Shown in pieces: positions 57,911 to 64,000 of a DNA stretch of 64,000 bases. Under the pieces are notes generated by a model that worked only from the letters and a program-made list of their open reading frames with translations, searched no databases and was not told the origin of the DNA. Position 1 is the first letter of the stretch; each line of letters opens with the position of its first letter. A program made the position numbers and the translations under genes. This DNA comes from Bacteroidota bacterium (lineage in GTDB: Bacteria; Bacteroidota; Ignavibacteria; Kryptoniales; JAKASW01): positions 31,881 to 95,880 of the forward strand of contig JAJYIT010000014.1 in the NCBI GenBank assembly GCA_021789975.1, in the 5' to 3' direction.

Positions 57911-58058
57911 CAATGGCAGAGAACGTCCTGCGGCAAAAAGTCGTCCCGATTTGGCACTGCAAATGCGCGAAGCTCCGACCATGGTGCCGAATCGGGATGA
58001 AGCGACCACGACATATATAAATGCGGAGGGTCTTTTTGCCGCTTGTTATCTGCCATTG
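57911..58058 (-). repeat. attC-like site B
   Basis: Outer arms CAATGGCAGAGAAC (57911-57924) and GTTATCTGCCATTG (58045-58058) pair with 13 of 14 matches. An inner hairpin pairs CCCGATTTGGCAC with GTGCCGAATCGGG (12 of 13). The block between shares ATATAAATGCGGAG and GTCTTTTTGCCGCTTGTTATCTGC with site E 3.6 kb away. Confidence 0.7.
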
Positions 58059-58122
58059 GCGCGGTGAGATACATGTGTGGTTCATTTGACTCTATATCAA
58101 TCATGACATATCTTATTCCCGA

Positions 58123-58455
58123 ATCGAAACATCGAAGAAGCCGATAGGTTGGCTACATGGCGAGATAAAAACACCGCCGTTTTCTCGCCAAGCACGAATT
58201 GAAGCTGGTTACCTGCTACGTCGGCTGCAAGTGGGCGAGAAGCTCTCGTTACCAGAGTCACGCCCAATGCCAGTGATTGGAAAGCGTTGCCACGAACTTC
58301 GGGTTGTTGATGAAACGAAAACGTGGCGCATTCTTTATCGGATGGATAGCAATGCAATCCTTGTGGTGGAAATCTTTGAAAAGAAAACTCAAAAGACGCC
58401 GAAGGAAGTAATTCGAAACTGTCAACGGCGTCTGCGTATGTACGATGCAATGTGA
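58123..58455 (+). CDS. HigB/Gp49-like RelE-superfamily toxin (start uncertain)
   Basis: About 110 residues matching the phage-derived Gp49-like toxins: WLHGEIKTPPFSRQARIEAG, SLPESRPMPVIGKRCHELR, WRILYRMDSNAILVVEIF and KKTQKTPKEVI. The conserved N-terminus begins near 58138, but no canonical start codon lies in frame before it; the first is GTG 58231, which would remove a third of the domain. An ATG at 58103 is in another frame. Either an ATC start, a frameshift near 58133, or decay. Antitoxin gene follows after 12 bp. Confidence 0.7.
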   Translation: METSKKPIGWLHGEIKTPPFSRQARIEAGYLLRRLQVGEKLSLPESRPMPVIGKRCHELRVVDETKTWRILYRMDSNAILVVEIFEKKTQKTPKEVIRNCQRRLRMYDAM

Positions 58456-58467
58456 AGGAGCAAGAAT

Positions 58468-58776
58468 ATGAAATCTGCAAAACGCCGTCGGCTTGAAGCC
58501 AAAGGTTGGAAATTTGGAACCGTTCAGGAGTTTCTGAATCTCTCAGAGGAAGAAGCTGCGTATATTGAACTGAAAGTGGCATTGAGCAAGAACCTCCAAG
58601 AGTTGCGACGAAAGAAGAAACTAACCCAACACGAACTTGCCCGACGATTGAAGTCAAGCCAATCTCGTGTGGCGAAGATGGAAGCTGGCGATCCGTCAGT
58701 GTCGCTCGATTTGCTAATTCGGTCGTTGCTGGCAATGGGTGCCTCAAGAAAACAACTTGCTCACATACTTATGTAG
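58468..58776 (+). CDS. HigA-type antitoxin (XRE helix-turn-helix)
   Basis: A 102-residue protein with an HTH domain (LSKNLQELRRKKKLTQHELA, SQSRVAKMEAGDPSVS). GAAGGAG lies 9 bp before the ATG. Toxin-first order is typical of higBA. The pair lies between sites B and C, transcribed opposite to the cassette direction, as toxin-antitoxin cassettes with their own promoter often are. Confidence 0.88.
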   Translation: MKSAKRRRLEAKGWKFGTVQEFLNLSEEEAAYIELKVALSKNLQELRRKKKLTQHELARRLKSSQSRVAKMEAGDPSVSLDLLIRSLLAMGASRKQLAHILM

Positions 58777-58820
58777 AATAACACACTTCCCGTTATCCTA
58801 TCCGCGAAGGCGCAAATGAC

Positions 58821-58971
58821 GCCTAACGTCCTGCCGGACAAAGTCGTGGCACGCTCCATCTTTATATAATGTGCGTGCTATGAAGCGATCCTTGAATAGC
58901 CTGTCCCGACATGCTCTTGGTCGGGAAGCCTGCCTGCTGGTAGGCAGGCGTCTTCTTCTCGCTTGTTAGGC
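58821..58971 (-). repeat. attC-like site C
   Basis: Perfect outer cores GCCTAAC (58821-58827) and GTTAGGC (58965-58971), the classical integron attC ends. Inside are hairpins TCCCGAC/GTCGGGA and CCTGCCT/AGGCAGG. The left 60 bp (TGCCGGACAAAGTCGTGGCA and on) are nearly identical to site F. Confidence 0.75.
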
Positions 58972-58983
58972 GCTGGCGCCCGC

Positions 58984-59589
58984 TCACTGCGCTATAAAAT
59001 AAGAGAGTAATTGCCATGTACTATTTTCTCGTTCATTATCGACTGTAACGAACCACTGCATATGTTCCTTCACGATTCCAACATTCGGAGCGAACCAATA
59101 GGTTGTGCCACCATAGAAGTTCCCTTCATGGGGCACTTCAAAAATTTGGAAGCTATTTGCAAACGAACCTGCAGGAACTGAAATGTTGGCGCTTGTAACT
59201 GAGGTGCTATAATAATACGAATGCCAAGGTTGGCCTGCTTCCATGGGAAAAGCAAAGCTTGCCGCGGGCAAGCCGTTTGCAAGGGATGAGTAGTAATAGC
59301 TCACCGTATCCGCTACAGTAACAACATAGACTGAATCGAGTCGATTTCTATACTGATAAGTCCACAAATATGTTGAGCCTGCAGAGGATGTCGAGAGTTG
59401 CTTGTAAGCCGTCACCTTAACAGTGTCGGCTTGTTGCGCAATGGAATCGTAGATGGCATACGTCCATGTTGAACCTATGCTCAACGGGAATTGGGTCGTC
59501 ACGGTGCTTGGTGGACCAACCTGATCATTGGAACAAGCTGACAAAAATAGTCCAGTCATTACCATTGTCATACATATCATCGTCTTCAT
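58984..59589 (-). CDS. Cassette-borne lipoprotein, unknown function
   Basis: A 201-residue predicted lipoprotein, lipobox FLSAC near residue 18, followed by a Thr/Ser/Tyr-rich beta domain with FPLSIGSTWTYAIYDS, a motif found in many unassigned lipoproteins of this phylum. It is flanked by GTTAGGCGCC just upstream and GGCGCCTAAC-type sequence just downstream, exactly as an integron cassette would be. ATG 59589 with AAGGA upstream; 16 further in-frame codons before it would run into the site. Confidence 0.7.
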   Translation of the reverse strand: MKTMICMTMVMTGLFLSACSNDQVGPPSTVTTQFPLSIGSTWTYAIYDSIAQQADTVKVTAYKQLSTSSAGSTYLWTYQYRNRLDSVYVVTVADTVSYYYSSLANGLPAASFAFPMEAGQPWHSYYYSTSVTSANISVPAGSFANSFQIFEVPHEGNFYGGTTYWFAPNVGIVKEHMQWFVTVDNERENSTWQLLSYFIAQ

Positions 59590-59621
59590 ACACGTATGTC
59601 CTTTTTGATTTGCGGGCTGGC

Positions 59622-59680
59622 GCCTAACGTCCCGCAACTTGCACTAGTTCATTTTTCTGCTGCCTGTAGATTGCAAGCCG
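59622..59680 (-). repeat. attI-like half-site next to the integrase
   Basis: On the minus strand GGGACGTTAGGCGCC lies 55-60 bp after the integrase stop, with no matching left half. A short inverted repeat CTTGCA/TGCAAG lies between. A single GTTAGGC core beside the integrase and in front of the first cassette is the geometry of an attI site. It may equally be an eroded attC. Confidence 0.5.
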
Positions 59681-60503
59681 TATTATTTCCTTTTTCTGTT
59701 TTTTATCTGTAAAGCCTGATCTAACGGACTCACTATCTTTCCCAATGGCTTCTGACTCACATGCGTGTATATCTCTGTCGTCATGGTCCTGCTGTGACCT
59801 GGCAATTCCTGAATATACTTGATGTCCACACCAGCCTCCAATAAATGCGTTGCAAAAGAGTGCCGCAAGGTATGTATGGTCGCATCTTTCCTGATTCCAG
59901 CTTTTTCTGCTGCGGTATCAAAAGCTTTCTCCGCAGTCCGCTCCGATAAATGCTTCCTCCCATTCCAACCTTCAAACAAGTATTTCCGTGGACGATATTC
60001 CCTGTAGTACTCACGCAGCTGTGCCAGAGCAGCCTCCGATAGAAGCGTATACCTGTCCTTCCGCCCCTTCGCGCCTTGAACAAAAACCATCATCCGTTTG
60101 CTATCTATGTCCGATAGCTTCAATTTGACAGTCTCCCCAACTATCAGTCCGCCCGAGTAAGTCACCATCAGAATTGCCCTGTGCTTCACATTTTTGACAA
60201 CATCGAGAATTCGCAAAACCTCTTCCTGACTCAAAACTACCGGGAGTTTCTTATCCTTCAATGCCCGCGGAATACCCGCTACCACCAGCGGTCTCTTGTA
60301 GAGTTCGACATACAAAAACCGAATCGCATTGAATGCCTGATTGATCGAACCGGCAGCGTAATTGCTTGTCCTCTATCAAATGAAGCAGGAATTTCCTTAT
60401 GTCCTCATGTCCTCATTGGATAATTCCCGTGGGTGACGTGGTGCAAAATATCCAGTCAGGCTGCGCAAACAACTCCGGTACGACGTCAACGTCTTGTGAG
60501 AAT

Positions 60504-60761
60504 TCACCCCGTGAGATAATTCTTCAAACGATTCTTGATGTACCGCTTTCCCCATGCTGTCTTCAGATATTTTTCACGGCTCGTCGCGTCTGTTCGATTC
60601 AGACAACCTTCCCAATATACCAGTTCTAGGGGCCGTCGGTTCACAGTTGATTTTACAAATCCACCCTGGTGTTCGCTTAGTCTCTGTTGCAAGTTCGCAG
60701 AATAGCCAGTATAGAAATTGCCGTCTTTCAACGACCGCAAAACATAAACGTAGTAATACAT
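60504..60761 (-). CDS. GIY-YIG nuclease, URI type
   Basis: An 85-residue small GIY-YIG protein: YYVYVLRSLKDGNFYTGYS holds the motif, then NLQQRLSEHQGG with the catalytic Arg region and REKYLKTAWGKRYI with the Glu. GGGGAG lies 9 bp before the ATG at 60761; in-frame ATGs at 60767 and 60791 are alternatives. Its stop overlaps the resumed integrase frame (GTGA). It is the only gene of the 304-bp element. Confidence 0.85.
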   Translation of the reverse strand: MYYYVYVLRSLKDGNFYTGYSANLQQRLSEHQGGFVKSTVNRRPLELVYWEGCLNRTDATSREKYLKTAWGKRYIKNRLKNYLTG

Positions 60762-60810
60762 CAGCATTGACTCCCCGCAGAACGGTATCATAAAAGTCTA
60801 TCTCACGGGG
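60507..60810 (-). mobile_element. 304-bp GIY-YIG element with 12-bp terminal inverted repeats
   Basis: Perfect terminal inverted repeats CCCCGTGAGATA (60507-60518) and TATCTCACGGGG (60799-60810) enclose one GIY-YIG gene. Both flanks read as integrase coding sequence, so the ends are defined by the interrupted gene. No clean target-site duplication is visible; about 5 extra bases remain at the junction. Confidence 0.7.
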
Positions 60811-61039
60811 GGAGTTCCTTAACTTTAGCTCCTGCCGCAAGACTTCAAAAAGTCCTGGCTGGGGCTTCCCGTGAATATCGCCACCATCTGTCTGCAAAGC
60901 TCCGTTCACCTTTTCCCGTCCGCTGACTGCCATAAATCTAACTCTCCTTCTTTTTCCTGTCAACCTGGCGATTTGCACGGGTGACCCGAAGTTTCGAAGA
61001 GGAGCCTCCGCTTCCCCCGGAGCCTGTCTCGGTCCCGTC

Positions 61040-61333
61040 CAAACCAACCCCGTTTAGCAGGCAATTGGCATCCCTTCCTTCGTGATCAAGTCTGCTCAAT
61101 CCATGACCGGCATCGGCTATCAACTGACCGATCCCGGTTCCCCGGTAATCAACACCGCATCCCTGGTAACCGACCTTGGTTCCCCGTCAACCGGTTCCGG
61201 TTCCTGATTAATCGAATTCGGTTGCCAATTGACCAACGCCGGTTCCCGATTGATCGAAACCGCTCACGGACCAACCGGTTCCGGTTACCAGGTGACCAAT
61301 GCCGGTTCCTGCGTAATCAAATTTGGGCCAAAA
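61040..61333. repeat. Degenerate 21-bp tandem repeat, about 14 units
   Basis: From 61082 at least 12 consecutive units keep exact 21-bp spacing with consensus close to GTNACCNANGCCGGTTCCNNG; two further units to the left are weaker. The period is a multiple of three: the plus strand encodes heptads like VTNAGSx, the minus strand heptads like GTGxGxL, each with stops. It lies upstream of the integrase N-terminus, in the position of its promoter. Confidence 0.8.
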
Positions 61334-61349
61334 ACAAGGTTTTGCAGTC

Positions 61350-61371
61350 GGGGAGGCGGCGAAGCCTCCCC
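61350..61371. terminator. Strong GC hairpin
   Basis: A perfect 8-bp stem GGGGAGGC/GCCTCCCC with a 6-nt loop (TTCGCC on the minus strand). There is no T-tract on either side, so it could be a transcription terminator, or the apical stem of a lost attC-like site. Confidence 0.4.
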
Positions 61372-61527
61372 AACCACGTTTTCTCGCCACTGTAGGCGAT
61401 TCCGCAGAGTATCGGCTATTAGCCTACTTCTGGGGAGACGGCATAGGCTGGGAGGAACCGCTTGATTTGCGGACGAACCTTTTACCATACTTGTCCATCA
61501 GCTCTTTCCTACTGCGTGAAGCCGGTT

Positions 61528-61669
61528 TCGCATAAAGTCCACCGCAAAAGAGTCCTCCCGATTGCCGCATACAAACAATTGTGCAGCATCCATAGTACAG
61601 CGGCAATCGGGATGAAGCGACGACGATATATATAAATGCGGAGCGTCTTTTTGCCGCTTGTTATCTGCA
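61528..61669 (-). repeat. attC-like site E
   Basis: The right half matches site B almost base for base (GTCTTTTTGCCGCTTGTTATCTGC). The central hairpin TCCCGATTGCCGC/GCGGCAATCGGGA is perfect over 13 bp and differs from that of site B by paired changes. The left end, GCATAAAGTCC, is degenerate compared with the right end GTTATCTGC. Confidence 0.65.
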
Positions 61670-61682
61670 GTTGCCCGGTCCA

Positions 61683-63531
61683 TCATTTAAGCAATAACAG
61701 TTTCTTCGTGTCATGGTACGTGCCTGCTTGGAGCCGGTAGAAATAAACCCCGCTCGGCAGATTTAGGGCACTGAATTGCACGGAGTGGGTGCCCACAGTT
61801 TGCCTTTCATCAATTAATGTTTCGACTTTCCTTCCAAGAATGTCGAAAACCTTTAGTGTCACAAAGGTGTTCATCGGTAGTCTGTAATTGATGGTCGTCG
61901 ATGGATTAAAAGGATTAGGATAATTCTGGTCTAGTTGGAACGCCGCCGGCACTCCAATATGAGAACTGCGAACTTCTGTCGGTGTCAGCACAGTGGAGTA
62001 TATCTCCAGATCTTTCAATAATCCTTTGAACACCCCTCCATTGCCGTAGTTTGTAATACTAAATGTTCTGTCGTGGGCTGCTCCATGTATGAGATGGAGT
62101 GAGCCTGAACAAGCGAACGTTCCATTCAAATACAGTTTGCCGATGCTGTCGCTGCTATCATACGAAATCGTAATTTCCTGCCAAGTGTTGAGTGCAAAGT
62201 GCTGTTTGCTAGGTATGAGATTCACTAACTCCCCGCTTAGAGTAAGCCCGCCATTATTAAAGAAGAGCAACACGGTCGTGTCCGGCATCAAATTGCAGCC
62301 AATCCATCGGTAATCGTCTCCGCCGACGATTAAGGGGCGGCCGAACAGAAATCCATCTGACGCAGGGGGACTATCAACTTTGAATTTGACACTAACGGTA
62401 AACGATTTGAAAATCGAATCGGGTAAAACTGGCGTCTCAGCATTACACCAGTTTGAGGTTTGACCGTCCCTGTAGACTCCGTTGCAATAGACACCGCCAT
62501 CTTTAAATGGCGTGTTATTCAACGTCATAGGGTCAAAATTCCACGTCGTATCGGAAGCGTTTATGTCCATCGGGTAATGCGCGATCATTCCCTCTGACCG
62601 ATTATTAGCCGACGACACCATTTCCGAAATAGGACGCAGCCAAACGGTGCCATCTGATGTCCCGGCGTAAAGATTCGTGCCGAGCACGGTCAAACTCGAT
62701 ATACTCAAGCGAAATAGCCCCGAATCAACTTCAGTCCAAACTGCACCGTTGTTCGTTGACACAAAGACGCCGCCACTCGTCGCGACAAATAAGTTGGATC
62801 CTGCAGTCGCCAAAGCGTTCGGCGAAGTATTTATCAATCCAGTATTGGCTTGCGCCCAAGTTGAACCGTTGTTCGTGGAAATGAACACCCCGCTGCCGAA
62901 AGTGGCGTCAAAAATATCCGAGCCGAGAGTCGCAAGAGCCCAGCATCCATCATCTGTTGGCAGTCCAGTGCTGACATTCGTCCAGCTCGTGCCGTTGTCG
63001 GTAGAAAGAAAAATCCCGCCGGAGGTTCCAGCAAAGAGATCGGAATCCAGGACCGCAAGGGCCCAAACATCAGTGCTATCCATTGCGTTTGTCTTACGCG
63101 CCCACTCCGTACCACCGTCGGTGCTGACAAAAACTCCTTTATCTGTTCGCAAGTACCTCACTGTCTTTGACTGCATAGCACCAGACTGAGGTGCCGGTAA
63201 ATCCGGTATTCGTCTTCGTCCAGGTTGAGCCGTTGTCCGTCGACACGAAGTTACGAAATAAGCTGGTCCCGGCCAGAAGGTCTGTCTCAACCGGGACGAT
63301 AGCTCTTACGTCAATGCCCTCAGTGCCCAAACCAGTAGACCAGGTTCCACCGCCATTAGAAGAGTAGAACGCGCCGTTGGAGCAACCCGCAATGATAGTC
63401 GTTCCGGATGTCGCGAGATATTCCACATAACCGCCTCCTGGAGAGTTCGCCTGAATCCATTGGGCGAGCAACGGATTTGCACCTGTTGATGTCAAGAAAA
63501 CAATTAACAAGAATCGATAGATATGTTCCAC
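61683..63531 (-). pseudogene. T9SS-secreted protein with Ycf48/BNR-like repeats and LamG-like domain, frameshifted
   Basis: GTG start at 63531 with AAAGGAG upstream and signal RFLLIVFLTSTGANPLLAQ. Six propeller-type repeats follow (VSTDNGSTW, VSTDGGTEW, LSTDNGTSW, ISTNNGSTW and similar), then a concanavalin-like domain (MIAHYPMDINASDTTWNFD) and a C-terminal sorting domain (FQLDQNYPNPFNPSTTINYR ... GVYFYRLQAG). The frame is broken near 63143, where the first part ends at a TAA and the second continues in another frame; about 600 residues if repaired. Sites F and E flank it, so it is itself cassette cargo. Confidence 0.75.
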
Positions 63532-63566
63532 CTTTGTCTCCTTTCTTACATTATGTGCGAGCAATT

Positions 63567-63685
63567 GCGCCTAACGTCTCGCCGGACAAAGTCGTGGCAC
63601 GCTCCTTCTTTGTATAATATGCGAGCCATGAAGCGAGTTCGATATATAGAAATGACGAGTGTCGTGATGCCGCGTTTTAGGCGCA
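63567..63685 (-). repeat. attC-like site F
   Basis: Left core GCCTAAC (63569-63575) and the following 60 bp match site C (GTCGTGGCACGCTCC and TATAAT at the same places). The right core is stretched to GTTTTAGGC by two extra T. Outer arms TGCGCC/GGCGCA pair. Confidence 0.65.
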
Positions 63686-63782
63686 GGTAAAGTTCTATCT
63701 CCACTGCGTTTTGTGGCAAAACAAATAGGTGCGTGTCGACGGTTTGCACGTCCGCTTGAGTGATCTTGGCGTCGCCATGCGG

Positions 63783-63980
63783 TCATCCTGATATAGTTAC
63801 ACTTGAGCTGTCAATCCATGTGAATGGTCCTGACTTTACCACACCTGTATCTGTTAGAATTACAAATCTTCCGGGGTCAAGTCCCAATCTCTGTGTAAAA
63901 TCATAGAAGGTCACGCTGCCAGTCTGTACGAAATAAAATCGGTCTGATTGTCCTGCGGACAGATGAGTTGCCTGAGCTGC
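63783..63980 (-). pseudogene. C-terminal remnant of an unknown protein
   Basis: An open frame of 65 codons ending TWIDSSSVTISG then TGA, with coding-like composition (FYFVQTGSVTFYDFTQRLGL). A TAA closes it upstream and no usable start is in frame. It lies beyond site F and could be the end of the next cassette gene with a frameshift near 63980. Confidence 0.3.
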
Positions 63981-64000
63981 TTAAGCTGTGCGAGCTCAAG

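Larger units (their letters stand above)
59683..60933 (-). pseudogene. Tyrosine recombinase (Xer/IntI-like integrase), multiply disrupted
   Basis: Once a protein of about 310 residues. The N-terminus (60811-60933) ends LFEVLRQELKLRN and its continuation SHKTLTSYRSCLRSLTGYF resumes at about 60500 after a GIY-YIG element. A tandem 8-bp duplication ATGTCCTC at 60399-60414 shifts the frame, and one extra base at about 60360 shifts it back. The catalytic domain (59683-60315) keeps HTLRHSFATHLLEAG and TTEIYTHVS, but the first catalytic Arg is Ile (SGGLIVGE). The segment between KDRYTLL and HTLRH is about 45 residues, so the IntI-specific insertion is absent. Confidence 0.85.
56996..63685 (-). mobile_element. 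Integron-like gene-cassette array with a decayed tyrosine recombinase
   Basis: Five inverted-repeat attC-like sites (56996-57098, 57911-58058, 58821-58971, 61528-61669, 63567-63685) and a half-site at 59622-59628 divide this region into units with unrelated cargo. Read on the minus strand the sites run RYYYAAC-like ... GTTRRRY-like, and the order is: T9SS protein, site, integrase, half-site, lipoprotein, site, HigBA, site, broken TA genes, site. The integrase points the same way as the array. It abuts ssrA on the left. Sites are longer and more diverged than classical attC sites, so membership in true integrons is an inference. Confidence 0.6.

Noticed and set aside
58097..58747. 216-residue minus-strand open frame
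   Set aside because: It lies antisense to the clearly recognisable HigB/HigA pair and has low-complexity composition.
61040..61333. CRISPR array
   Set aside because: The 21-bp units are contiguous and degenerate, with no spacers and no cas genes.
62677..63189. 170-residue plus-strand open frame
   Set aside because: It is the antisense image of the repeated propeller motifs of the T9SS protein.

Overview
The window looks like chromosomal DNA of a diderm, LPS-bearing bacterium of the Bacteroidota superphylum, most likely on its Ignavibacteria/Chlorobi/Kryptonia side. Evidence is a C-terminal secretion tail of the YPNPFNPST type (T9SS sorting), a complete Kdo/Lpt block, DUF2851 and peptidase-MA/PD40/barrel proteins, a futalosine-pathway menaquinone gene (mqnC) and a two-haem cytochrome of the reaction-centre cytochrome-c type. 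Assignment below that level is inference. Translational coupling is heavy (ATGA, TTGA and TAGTG overlaps), and TTG/GTG starts are common.

Layout. 1-2183 (minus): partial cystathionine beta-synthase/cysteine synthase and mqnC. 2489-10021 (plus): one tightly packed run, purN-purH-mreB-mreC-mreD-mrdA-rodA (late purine synthesis, then the rod-shape elongasome). 10183-13071: dcd-pyrF and DUF2851. 13088-16314 (minus): TPR protein, bifunctional nuclease and the electron-transfer flavoprotein etfB-etfA. 16927-24468 (plus): NlpC/P60 peptidase, HNH nuclease, trpS, scpA-scpB, rluB, rsmG, lysS. 24487-36888 (plus): GH57 glucanotransferase, CtpA-type protease, DUF3108 protein, gamma-carbonic anhydrase, MBL hydrolase, a large metalloprotease/propeller/barrel protein, isochorismatase-like protein, tRNA-Arg on the minus strand, a small lipoprotein with an in-frame TGA, OsmC, glutaredoxin and GroES. 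37013-38842 (minus): divergent glycogen-debranching-like protein. 39152-49123 (plus): PAP2 enzyme and an envelope set (1002-residue TPR protein, dihaem cytochrome, outer-membrane barrel, SPOR, TonB), then endonuclease III and a thioredoxin-fold protein. 49389-56009 (plus): pta, kdsA-kdsC-kdsD-lptC-lptA-lptB (Kdo-8-P to Kdo and LPS export) and a single-domain response regulator. 56174-56589: tmRNA (ssrA).

From the 3' side of ssrA to the window end (about 57.0-63.7 kb) the character changes completely. This stretch reads as an integron-like cassette array. Five 100-150 bp imperfect inverted repeats have GCCTAAC/GTTAGGC-like or AGATAAC/GTTNTCT-like ends, with a sixth half-site next to the integrase. 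They separate independent cargo: toxin-antitoxin genes, a lipoprotein and a T9SS-secreted protein. In the middle lies a tyrosine recombinase of the Xer/IntI type that lacks the IntI-specific insertion and points the same way as the cassettes. That integrase is dead four times over: it is interrupted by a 304-bp GIY-YIG element with perfect 12-bp terminal inverted repeats, frameshifted by an 8-bp tandem duplication, frameshifted again by one base, and lacks its first catalytic Arg. A degenerate 21-bp tandem repeat lies upstream of it. This locus is the most promising candidate for an undescribed system; the rest of the window is mostly conserved housekeeping DNA.
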